Assembly: GCA_945877525.1 (NCBI GenBank)
Contig: CAMDVP010000060.1
Span: 1 to 13,260 of the forward strand
Length of the DNA stretch: 13,260 bases
Direction: 5' to 3'
Source of the DNA: an uncultured Clostridia bacterium
GTDB lineage: Bacteria > Bacillota > Clostridia > Christensenellales > Aristaeellaceae
Shown here: positions 7,215-13,260 of the stretch, one piece after another
Numbering within the stretch: the first letter of the stretch is position 1
How the letters are laid out: each line of letters opens with the position of its first letter
Notes under the pieces: generated by a model
Told to the model about the DNA's origin: nothing
Database searches by the model: none
What the model saw: the letters and a program-made list of their open reading frames with translations, nothing else
Translations under genes and position numbers: made by a program

Positions 7215-7283
7215 ATACATCCCTTGCCGCCCGCAGGCGCAGGGCGCATGCTTCACAGAAAATTTACGACTTCCGCCCCACGC

Positions 7284-7312
7284 AAAAGCCGCGGAGCAGT
7301 TGCTTCCGCGGC
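7284..7312 (-). terminator. Intrinsic terminator after the M42 peptidase gene
   Basis: On the minus strand, GCCGCGGA pairs perfectly with TCCGCGGC (8 bp) around a nine-base loop, followed by TTTT. It begins 17 bases after the peptidase stop codon and sits upstream of the DUF624 promoter. The U-tract is short, so termination may be incomplete. Confidence 0.75.
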
Positions 7313-7329
7313 CCGGGATGCCGTTTGTC

Positions 7330-8358
7330 TTACAGATTCTGCGCCACGTCGGTCACCAGCGCCAGGGTGGCCATCATGCCCTTCACATGGGTGCGCTCAT
7401 AGCCATGGGAGGCAAACACGCCCTGACCGCACAGCGCAAAGCGCGCGTCCAGCCCGGCGCGCAGGGCCGTGGCCGTGTCGGAGGAATAGCCGGGGTAAAT
7501 GTCCACCGCATAGTCGATACCAAGGCGCCTGGCCCGGTCGATCAGCTCATTGGTAAAGTCAAAGTCATACGGGCCCGCGCTGTCCTTGGCGCAGATGGAC
7601 ACCTGGGTTTCCCGGCAGGTCAGGTCGTCGCCCACGCAGCCCATGTCCACCGCCAGCAGATCCTCAATGTCCATGCTGTACAGGGGCGACGCGCCATGCC
7701 CAACTTCCTCATATACGGTAAACAGCAGCGTAGTCTGGCGGCCCAGGGTCACGCGGCCTTCCGCCACCTCCATCGCCAGGGTCAGAAGCACCGCGGAGGA
7801 AGCCTTGTCGTCCAGGTGGCGGCTCTTCACATAGCCGCTTTCGGTCACCACCGTGCGGGGGTCGAAGGACACAAAGTCCCCTGCCGCAATGCCCAGAGCC
7901 TGGGTTTCCGCCATGGTGTGCACGTCCTCATCCACCACAATTTCGAGGGTTTCGTTGCTCCGGGCCGCGGCGGTCTGGTCGCCCCACACATGGCGGCTGG
8001 CCTTGGTAGACTGCACCGTGCCGGTGTAGGTTTTGCCGCCGCGGGTGTGAATCAGCACATTTTCGTTCTCGATGGCATTGTCGTTGTAGCCGCCGATCTG
8101 GGTATAGCGCAGGCAGCCGTTGCTCTTGACGGCGCGCACCATGGCGCCCAGGGTATCCACATGGGCCGACAGCACCAGCGGATGTCCGCTGCCGCCCAGG
8201 CAGCACAGCACCGCGCCCTTGGGCGTGCGGGTGGGCCGGAAGCCAAGGCGGGTCAGCTCCGCCAGGAGGTAATCGGTAGCCTCGCGGGTCATGCCGGTAG
8301 GGCTGGGGATAGCCGTGAGCGTCTTGAGCTGCTCCAGCAGATAGGTCTGCTTCTCCAT
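7330..8358 (-). CDS. M42-family metallopeptidase (glutamyl/deblocking aminopeptidase-like)
   Basis: M42 enzymes are cytosolic di-metal aminopeptidases (PepA, FrvX and TET types) that usually form dodecameric shells and process short peptides. The metal-site residues are recognisable in order: H66 and D68 in SAHVDT, D183/D184 in HLDDKAS (bridging ligand), E217-E218 in YEEVGHG (general base and ligand), D238 in AVDMG, and a final His in ASHGYERTH (H318 or H324). The opening LLEQLKTLTAIPSPTGMT is typical. The length of 342 residues fits the family. ATG 8358 is preferred over the TTG two codons upstream, though both lie close to AAAGGA. It follows the mutase by 68 bases, which contain a strong terminator, so how it is transcribed is unclear. 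The exact substrate preference cannot be assigned. Confidence 0.95.
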   Translation of the reverse strand: MEKQTYLLEQLKTLTAIPSPTGMTREATDYLLAELTRLGFRPTRTPKGAVLCCLGGSGHPLVLSAHVDTLGAMVRAVKSNGCLRYTQIGGYNDNAIENENVLIHTRGGKTYTGTVQSTKASRHVWGDQTAAARSNETLEIVVDEDVHTMAETQALGIAAGDFVSFDPRTVVTESGYVKSRHLDDKASSAVLLTLAMEVAEGRVTLGRQTTLLFTVYEEVGHGASPLYSMDIEDLLAVDMGCVGDDLTCRETQVSICAKDSAGPYDFDFTNELIDRARRLGIDYAVDIYPGYSSDTATALRAGLDARFALCGQGVFASHGYERTHVKGMMATLALVTDVAQNL

Positions 8359-8377
8359 GGTCAATCATCCTTTCATC

Positions 8378-8410
8378 AAAAAGGGCAGGCATGACAGCGC
8401 CATGCCTGCC
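8378..8410 (-). terminator. Strong hairpin plus T-run after the mutase, directly before the peptidase start
   Basis: On the minus strand, GGCAGGCATG pairs perfectly with CATGCCTGCC (10 bp) around the loop GCGCTGT, followed by CTTTTT. This is a textbook intrinsic terminator for the mutase gene. It ends about 20 bases before ATG 8358 of the peptidase, next to that gene's AAAGGA ribosome binding site, leaving no room for an ordinary promoter between them. Confidence 0.9.
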
Positions 8411-8426
8411 GAGTATGGGGGGGTCC

Positions 8427-10145
8427 TTACGCCATCAGCGCCTCGCTGGCCTGACGGAGGGTTTCGTTCAGGCGTTGGGCCTCTTCCTTGTCCCTGGCGT
8501 TGGAATTAACGTACAGCTTGATCTTCGGCTCCGTGCCGGAGGGGCGCACACATACCCAGCAGCCGCCCTCCAGCTCAAAGTACAGCACGTCGGAAGCAGG
8601 CAGCCCGGTGGGTTCCTCCTTGCCTTCCACTGCGCGGATACCCTTGAGATAATCGCGCACGGCCGTTACCTTCATGCCGCCGATTTCCTTGGGGGGATTG
8701 GCCCGCAGCTCCTTCATGATCTCCTTCATGCGGGTCAGGCCGTCCTTGCCGGGCAGGGTCTTGGAGACCACCTTCTCCACAAAGTAGCCGTACTTTGCAA
8801 AGATTTCCTGCACCCGGTCGTACAGGGTAATGCCCTCGGCCTTGCAGGCGGCGGCCACCTCGGCAATCAGCAGGGAGGCGTTCACGCCGTCCTTGTCACG
8901 CACGAAGGTGCTGCTGAGGAAGCCGTAGCTTTCCTCAAAGCCGAAAAGGAAGGTATAGTCGCCGGTATCCTGGAACTGCTGAATCTTCTCACCGATGAAC
9001 TTGAAGCCCGTCAGCGTTTCAAACATGGTCACGCCGTAGCTCTCGCAGATGCGGTTGGCCAGGGAGGTGGACACGATGGACTTCACCGCCGCGCCGTTCT
9101 TCGGCAGGGTACCGTTTTTCTGCTTGGTGGAGAGGATGTAGTGCAGCAGCACGCAGCCGATCTGGTTGCCGGTGAGCAGCTGGAAGTCGCCATCCTTGTC
9201 CCGTACGGCCACGCCCAGGCGGTCGCAGTCGGGATCGGTGGCGAAGATCACGTTGGCGCCCACCTCATTGGCCAGCTTGATGGCCAGGGTGAACGCGCCG
9301 GGATCCTCGGGGTTGGGCACCTTAATGGTGGAGAAATTCGGATCAGGCAGCTCCTGCTCCTTCACCACGGCCACATTGGTAATGCCGATTTCCTTCAGGA
9401 TGCGGCGCACGGGCACATTGCCGCTGCCGTGCAGGGGAGTGTAGACGATGGACAGGTTCGCGCCCTCCTTCGCCATCAATTCAGGCTGGATGCACAGGGT
9501 TTTCACCTGGGCAATATAGTCGTCGTCCACTTCCTTGTTGCCGATGATGTGCAAAAGGCCCCTGGCCTTGGCCTCGTCCTCATCCATCAGGACGCAGTCG
9601 GTGTAGGCGGTGGCACGGATAAAGCGGGTCACACCATCGGCGGCCTCCGGGCCCAGCTGGGCGCCGTCCTCGCCGTAAACCTTGTAGCCATTGTACTGGG
9701 GCGGATTGTGGCTGGCAGTGATCACCACGCCGGCAATGGCGTGCAGATGACGCACCGCGTAGGAAAGCACCGGCACCGGGCGCAGCGCGTCGAACAGATA
9801 GGCGGGCACGCCCTCCTGGCACAGCACCAGCGCCGTGTCCCTGGCAAACACGGCAGAGCAGCGGCGGCTGTCATAGGCAATCACCACGCCGTGCCGGGCC
9901 TCCTCAGGATTTTGCAGCAGGTACTTCGCCAGGCCCTTGGTGGCGCGGCGGACATTGTAGCGGTTCATGCGGTTCATGCCCGCGCCCAGTACGCCGCGCA
10001 TGCCGGCCGTGCCAAAGGACAGCTCGGTATAGAACCGGTCCTCAATTTCCTTTTCATCGCCTGCAATCGCCTGCAGGTCCTTCACTGTATCCTCATCCTG
10101 CGCAAAGTCGCGCAGCCACTGCTCATAGCTGGCATGAACATCCAT
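8427..10145 (-). CDS. pgcA: Alpha-D-phosphohexomutase (phosphoglucomutase/phosphomannomutase, PgcA-like)
   Basis: The enzyme interconverts glucose-1-phosphate and glucose-6-phosphate (or the mannose forms), linking glycolysis to UDP-glucose and cell-wall polymer synthesis. The catalytic phosphoserine is S145 in TASHNP. The Mg site is DPDCDR (D304, D306, D308). The sugar-binding loop is GFEESYG (402-408), and the phosphate-binding loop is RPSGTEPK (534-541) in the fourth domain. The length of 572 residues and the ELSFGTAGMRG opening match the long Gram-positive PgcA/YbbT-like branch rather than the shorter GlmM type. ATG 10145 follows AAAGGAAGGA. It is transcribed divergently from the solute-binding-like gene and has a strong promoter and terminator, so it is probably a single-gene unit. 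The symbol follows Bacillus subtilis usage and is moderately sure; the enzyme class is firm. Confidence 0.96.
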   Translation of the reverse strand: MDVHASYEQWLRDFAQDEDTVKDLQAIAGDEKEIEDRFYTELSFGTAGMRGVLGAGMNRMNRYNVRRATKGLAKYLLQNPEEARHGVVIAYDSRRCSAVFARDTALVLCQEGVPAYLFDALRPVPVLSYAVRHLHAIAGVVITASHNPPQYNGYKVYGEDGAQLGPEAADGVTRFIRATAYTDCVLMDEDEAKARGLLHIIGNKEVDDDYIAQVKTLCIQPELMAKEGANLSIVYTPLHGSGNVPVRRILKEIGITNVAVVKEQELPDPNFSTIKVPNPEDPGAFTLAIKLANEVGANVIFATDPDCDRLGVAVRDKDGDFQLLTGNQIGCVLLHYILSTKQKNGTLPKNGAAVKSIVSTSLANRICESYGVTMFETLTGFKFIGEKIQQFQDTGDYTFLFGFEESYGFLSSTFVRDKDGVNASLLIAEVAAACKAEGITLYDRVQEIFAKYGYFVEKVVSKTLPGKDGLTRMKEIMKELRANPPKEIGGMKVTAVRDYLKGIRAVEGKEEPTGLPASDVLYFELEGGCWVCVRPSGTEPKIKLYVNSNARDKEEAQRLNETLRQASEALMA

Positions 10146-10188
10146 GGTTGATCCTTCCTTTCACTTGTCAGGGTAGCCATCTGCTCCT

Positions 10189-10217
10189 ATTATAGTGTTT
10201 TTCCCCGCATTTGACAA
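10189..10217 (-). promoter_or_regulatory. Strong sigma-A promoter of the phosphohexomutase gene
   Basis: On the minus strand, TTGTCA (10212-10217) and TATAAT (10189-10194) are separated by the ideal 17 bases. Transcription would begin near 10182, leaving a leader of about 37 bases before ATG 10145. The remaining part of the divergent gap (to 10293) shows no obvious -10 box for the plus-strand gene. Confidence 0.88.
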
Positions 10218-10293
10218 GGGGCAGTTTCCTTCTCCGGTTCTCCGCGCGGTCATTGCGGCATACACATAGCCCAAAGGAAAGGAGTCGTGCCCG

Positions 10294-11394
10294 ATGAAGC
10301 GCCGATGTGTGATCTGCCTGGCGGGGCTTGTGCTCACCGCAGCGGCGGTGCTGCTGGCCGTCGCGCCGCCCCAGGGCGAGCGCCTGCCAGGAGCCGCTCC
10401 TGCGGACAGGCGGCTCGTCCGCGTGTGGATGGTCTCCTCGGTGGGCGGCGGCGAAAGCTGGCTGCGCGCCTGTTTGAAGGATTGGGAGGCAGCCCATCCC
10501 GGCGTGATGACCTACCTGCGCAAGGTGTCCGCGGAGGAACTGACCCGAGAGGACGCGGTACTGCCGGATATCCTGCTCTACACCCCGGGCGACATTACCG
10601 CGCCGGAGGCGCTGTTCACCCCCATCACCGGCGCAGAAAGCATCCGCGAGGCACTTGTACGCTGCGGAAGATGGCGCGGACAGCAGTACGGCCTGCCGCT
10701 ATGCTATGGCGGCTATGTGCTGGCCATCGACGGCGCGCTGGAGCCCCAGCATGCCGCCACCCCCGCGCCTACCACCCTGCTGGGCCGTCCCGCCGTCACC
10801 GCATTCCCCGACGCCACCGCAACCCCCGGCTACCCCCTTGCGGCAGCGCAGCAGACTGATACGCCCCTTGTGTGTCCCCGGGGTGCGGCGGGCTTTACCC
10901 TGTCCTGCCTGCTTGCCCCGCAGGAGCGCCCCGCGCTCTGCACCCCCGCCCCTGCCCCTGCCGAGGCCTATCGCCGCTTTCTGGCCCGGCAGGCTTCCTC
11001 CGCCGTGCTCACCACCGGACAGGTCACTGCCCTGGAAGAGGCCGCCGCCTCAGGCAAGGGCTTTGCGTACCGGATTCTCACGCCCTCCGAGGTCATCACC
11101 GATCAGGTATGGCTTGGCAGCCTGTTCCCCGGTGCGGGTGCGGAAGCCGCTTCCCTGCTGGCCCACCTGATTTCCCCTTCCGCGCAAAAGCGCCTTGCGT
11201 CCCAGGGGCTGTATACCGTACGGGAGGATCTGAAGTTGTACGCTTCCGACGTTTCCGGCCTGATGGAGCGCGCCTCCGCCCGGTCCCTGACGGCCATCAA
11301 CGCCTACATCGACCCTGAAGACGTCAGCAGCGCGGCCTGGCAGGTGCTTTCCGGCCGGGAGGGGTTATCCGCAGCGCTTATGCCGCTGCTTTGA
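10294..11394 (+). CDS. Orphan exported protein resembling an ABC solute-binding protein
   Basis: The 366-residue protein starts with a signal peptide or anchor (KRRC, then a hydrophobic stretch to about residue 24). It then resembles family 1 extracellular solute-binding proteins: a first strand VRVWMVSS, LPDILLYTPGD (90-100), YGLPLCYGGYVLAID (132-146), a C-terminal lobe with AVLTTGQVTALEEA (237-250), and SPSAQKRLASQGLYTVRED (294-312). The region at about 147-225 is rich in Ala, Pro and Thr and lacks the usual well-ordered core, so it looks shortened relative to the common 400-450 residue length. No lipobox cysteine is visible after the hydrophobic segment. No permease or ATPase gene is next to it. 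AAAGGAG lies about nine bases before ATG 10294. The family call is by motif resemblance only, and the ligand is unknown. The next gene starts 65 bases later on the same strand with no terminator between. Confidence 0.72.
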   Translation: MKRRCVICLAGLVLTAAAVLLAVAPPQGERLPGAAPADRRLVRVWMVSSVGGGESWLRACLKDWEAAHPGVMTYLRKVSAEELTREDAVLPDILLYTPGDITAPEALFTPITGAESIREALVRCGRWRGQQYGLPLCYGGYVLAIDGALEPQHAATPAPTTLLGRPAVTAFPDATATPGYPLAAAQQTDTPLVCPRGAAGFTLSCLLAPQERPALCTPAPAPAEAYRRFLARQASSAVLTTGQVTALEEAAASGKGFAYRILTPSEVITDQVWLGSLFPGAGAEAASLLAHLISPSAQKRLASQGLYTVREDLKLYASDVSGLMERASARSLTAINAYIDPEDVSSAAWQVLSGREGLSAALMPLL

Positions 11395-11459
11395 CGGTAT
11401 AGTTTCTGCCCTCGCGGGCAAGATAAGCACGACAACGCACCGAAGGGAGTCTTGATCCA

Positions 11460-12284
11460 ATGGAAAATCAGGTTAAGGTTCATCCCCGCGCCGGCTGGCA
11501 GGAAGACGAGACTGCCCGGCTGTTCACCGCCGTGAAGGAGGCTTCCCGCAGCGGCGCACCGCTGCGCAGCGTGTTTGAGTCCCTTTCTGATGACCTGGGG
11601 CGCAAGCCCAACAGCATCCGCAATTACTATTACGCCTGCCTGCGGCAGAAGCCCGACGCATCCTTCCTGCGGGCCGCGCCGTTTCACACCTTCACCCCGG
11701 AGGAAACCCACGACCTGCTCCGCCAGGTGCTGATGGCCCGGGGTCAGGGCATGTCCGTGCGGGCCTGCGTCATGGGCATGGCCGGCGGCGATCACAGCCG
11801 CATGCTGCGGTATCAGAACAAATACCGCACGGTGCTCAAGCATCGCCCCGAGCTGGTAGAATCCGTACGGGAAGAGCTGCGCCGGGAAGGACTGCCCTAT
11901 CCCGCCGAGCCCATTGTTGACCGGGCGGACGGCGCCTTCTGCGATCCGGAGGACGCAGCGGCCTCCCGCCTGATGGCCGAGCCCTGCGTTTCCGCCATGC
12001 TGGAGGGACTCAAGGAGCTACTGCGCCGGGCGGCAAGGACGGAGGAGGGCCGGGAAAAGCAGCGCCAGCTGGACCGTCTGCGGGTGGAGCAGGATTTGCG
12101 CCGCCTTGCCTGGGAAAAGGATTTCGACGAGGCCGCCGCGCATCTGGAGGGGCTGGTATGCCTGCTGAAGGATTTCCTGGCCCTGCCGAGGGAGTCGCAG
12201 ATACCCCAGCTGGATACCTTCCGCGACGCGGCGCTGGAGGGTGTTTCCCGGGCGGAAACCTTCCTTTCCCGTCCCCACGGCTGA
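11460..12284 (+). CDS. Tandem Myb/SANT-like DNA-binding protein, possible regulator
   Basis: The 274-residue protein has two similar helical repeats. Repeat 1 (about 12-61) runs from GWQEDETARLFTAV through GRKPNSIRNYYYACL, and repeat 2 (about 77-126) from TFTPEETHDLLRQVL through MLRYQNKYRTVL. Each opens with an aromatic residue plus an acidic cluster, has a central helix, and ends in a basic, Tyr-rich recognition-like helix. This resembles Myb/SANT domains such as those of the RsfA-type sporulation regulators of Bacillus, though the similarity was judged by eye. The rest (about 176-270) is strongly helical and charged and probably coiled coil, which could be a dimerisation region. GGGAG lies ten bases before ATG 11460. 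The upstream gap of 65 bases holds no clear promoter or terminator, so it probably shares a transcript with the solute-binding-like gene. Which genes it controls cannot be seen. Confidence 0.78.
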   Translation: MENQVKVHPRAGWQEDETARLFTAVKEASRSGAPLRSVFESLSDDLGRKPNSIRNYYYACLRQKPDASFLRAAPFHTFTPEETHDLLRQVLMARGQGMSVRACVMGMAGGDHSRMLRYQNKYRTVLKHRPELVESVREELRREGLPYPAEPIVDRADGAFCDPEDAAASRLMAEPCVSAMLEGLKELLRRAARTEEGREKQRQLDRLRVEQDLRRLAWEKDFDEAAAHLEGLVCLLKDFLALPRESQIPQLDTFRDAALEGVSRAETFLSRPHG

Positions 12285-12288
12285 CACA

Positions 12289-12317
12289 TTGCAAATCGGC
12301 GCGGCCTCATGTATAAT
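12289..12317 (+). promoter_or_regulatory. Sigma-A-type promoter of the TIM-barrel gene
   Basis: TTGCAA (12289-12294) and TATAAT (12312-12317) are spaced by 17 bases. Transcription would start around 12324, leaving about 28 bases before ATG 12352. The -35 hexamer is the same TTGCAAAT sequence seen in the DUF624 promoter. Confidence 0.82.
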
Positions 12318-12351
12318 AAAGGCAAACCTGCCAAAGAAGGAGGCCGCTTCC

Positions 12352-13185
12352 ATGAACATTGGCATCCGCCTGCACGACACCGCCGGAAGCACCCTGGAGG
12401 AACACCTGAAAAGCGCCCGCGAGCAGGGCTTTTCCTGCGCCCATATCGCCCTAAGCAAAACCATTCCCGGCTTTTCCATGAAGGATGCGCCCGCCCTGCT
12501 GACAGGCATCCTGGCAGCGGAGGTTCGCGCTCTGCTGGACAAGTACCATCTGGAATGCGCCGTGCTGGGCTGCTATCTGAACCTGGCTACCCCTGATGAA
12601 GCTGAGCTGGCCAATACCATCGAATGCTACAAGGCGCACCTGCGCTTTGCCCGGGCCATTGGCGCCGGGGTGGTAGGCACGGAAACCGGCGCGCCCAACG
12701 CCGCCTATGCCACCTGCCCGGAGTGCTGGACGGAAGAAAGCTTGCAGCTGTTCATTGACAGGCTGCGCCCCGTCGTGCGCTATGCGGAGGAGGTTGGCTC
12801 GATCATTGCCATTGAGCCGGTCTGCCGGCATATTGTTTCCACGCCGGAGCGCGCCCGCCGCGTGCTGGACGCCATTGACTCCCCTGCCCTGCAGATCATC
12901 CTGGACACGGTCAACCTGCTTACCCCGGACAATCACGCCCGCTGCAACGAACTGATTGACGAATCCGTTCGCCTCTTTGGCGACCGTATCCGTGTGCTGC
13001 ACATGAAGGATTATCGCGTTGTTCCCGGCATGACGGATGTCCAGTCCATTGCCTGCGGCACCGGCTGCATGGATTACACCCGTCTGCTCGCCTTCGCCCG
13101 TTCCCATCCCGGCCTTCCCATGACCCTTGAGGACACCGTTCCCTCCAACGCCGAGGCCGCCCGTCTGTTTCTTGAAAGTGTGTGA
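12352..13185 (+). CDS. Sugar-phosphate isomerase/epimerase-like TIM-barrel protein
   Basis: The 277-residue protein belongs to the AP-endonuclease-2/xylose isomerase-like TIM-barrel superfamily, which contains sugar isomerases, epimerases and hydroxypyruvate isomerase relatives. Divalent-metal ligands appear in the expected order: E155 (IAIEPV), D185 (IILDTVNLL), H217 (LHMKDY) and E260 (TLEDT). Glu and Asp on adjacent strands and a His near HMKD are the usual pattern. The frame is open upstream, but ATG 12352 is preferred, with AAGGAGG seven to eight bases before it; it also matches the promoter position. There is no transport gene beside it, and the substrate is unknown. It stands alone between its promoter and the palindromes at the right edge. 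Confidence 0.92.
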   Translation: MNIGIRLHDTAGSTLEEHLKSAREQGFSCAHIALSKTIPGFSMKDAPALLTGILAAEVRALLDKYHLECAVLGCYLNLATPDEAELANTIECYKAHLRFARAIGAGVVGTETGAPNAAYATCPECWTEESLQLFIDRLRPVVRYAEEVGSIIAIEPVCRHIVSTPERARRVLDAIDSPALQIILDTVNLLTPDNHARCNELIDESVRLFGDRIRVLHMKDYRVVPGMTDVQSIACGTGCMDYTRLLAFARSHPGLPMTLEDTVPSNAEAARLFLESV

Positions 13186-13196
13186 CGGGGCCGCAG

Positions 13197-13248
13197 CCAA
13201 AGGGGCGCTGCCCCTTTGGATTCCCCGCCAGAGGGCCCTGCCCTCTGG
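13197..13248. repeat. Two tandem palindromic units, REP-like
   Basis: The first unit, CCAAAGGGGC and GCCCCTTTGG around the loop GCT (13197-13219), and the second, CCAGAGGGC and GCCCTCTGG around CCT (13228-13248), are both perfect inverted repeats. The units share the layout CC..AGGG...CTGCCC...GGA.TCCC in a roughly 31-base period. The stem bases differ between the units while pairing is kept. No T-run follows, so it is not a classical terminator, but it lies 11 bases after the last stop codon. The array may continue past the window. Confidence 0.8.
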
Positions 13249-13260
13249 ACTCCCGATCAG

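Noticed and set aside
6150..7556. A 468-codon plus-strand frame antisense to the DUF624 gene
   Set aside because: The product is His/Gln/Asp-rich shadow sequence that crosses the DUF624 promoter, the peptidase terminator and two real genes. A protein-coding role is not credible.
8391..10151. A 586-codon open frame on the plus strand opposite the mutase gene
   Set aside because: The minus-strand frame encodes an unmistakable phosphohexomutase with all active-site motifs. The long antisense frame is a by-product of GC-rich codon use, with His/Gly/Ala-rich low-complexity sequence and no recognisable domain.
10211..10216. TTGACA on the plus strand as a -35 box for the solute-binding-like gene
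   Set aside because: There is no -10-like hexamer 16-18 bases downstream, and the site overlaps the -35 box of the opposite mutase promoter.
10259..10267. CATACACAT as a mother-cell sigma-E -10 box before the solute-binding-like gene
   Set aside because: No matching -35 element is present at the right distance, and the last position does not fit. A single short box is not evidence.
11409..11424. Small hairpin TGCCC-TCGC-GGGCA between the solute-binding-like gene and the Myb-like gene
   Set aside because: The stem is five base pairs with no T-run after it, so it is not a credible terminator.
12241..12351. A 37-residue N-terminal extension of the TIM-barrel protein
   Set aside because: It would overlap the Myb-like gene and contain the promoter of its own gene; AAGGAGG before ATG 12352 decides the start.

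Overview
The window looks like chromosomal DNA from a GC-rich, spore-forming member of the Clostridia, probably a gut lineage. The clues are a small alpha/beta-type acid-soluble spore protein, a DUF624/YesL-like membrane protein, Gram-positive style GGAGG ribosome binding sites, and sigma-A promoters with clean TATAAT boxes. I see no rRNA, tRNA, CRISPR array, phage gene or transposase. The genus cannot be fixed from what is visible.

Positions 1-6081, minus strand: seven closely packed genes, read from right to left. They are a 48-residue spore protein, a SAM-dependent methyltransferase, hslO (redox chaperone Hsp33), a large TPR protein, a HEAT-repeat protein, an HD-domain phosphohydrolase, and a membrane-anchored zinc-ribbon/TPR protein that runs off the left edge. 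All gaps are 26 bases or less, and the methyltransferase and hslO overlap by four bases (ATGA), so this reads as one operon.

Positions 6213-10217, minus strand: a DUF624-like membrane protein with its own promoter, an M42-family metallopeptidase closed by a hairpin terminator, and a phosphoglucomutase/phosphomannomutase with a strong promoter. A strong terminator lies between the mutase and the peptidase, directly in front of the peptidase ribosome binding site.

Positions 10294-13185, plus strand, divergent from the mutase: an orphan solute-binding-protein-like exported protein, a protein with two tandem Myb/SANT-like DNA-binding repeats (loosely like the RsfA sporulation regulators), and, from its own promoter, a TIM-barrel sugar-phosphate isomerase/epimerase-like protein. 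The right edge carries two consecutive palindromes of a REP-like repeat.

Most genes are ordinary members of known families. The parts most worth a second look are the spore-protein-led operon that joins Hsp33 with three repeat-scaffold proteins and an HD hydrolase, the tandem Myb-like protein, the hairpin in front of the peptidase gene, and the palindromes at the right edge. No clearly new biological system can be demonstrated from this sequence alone.
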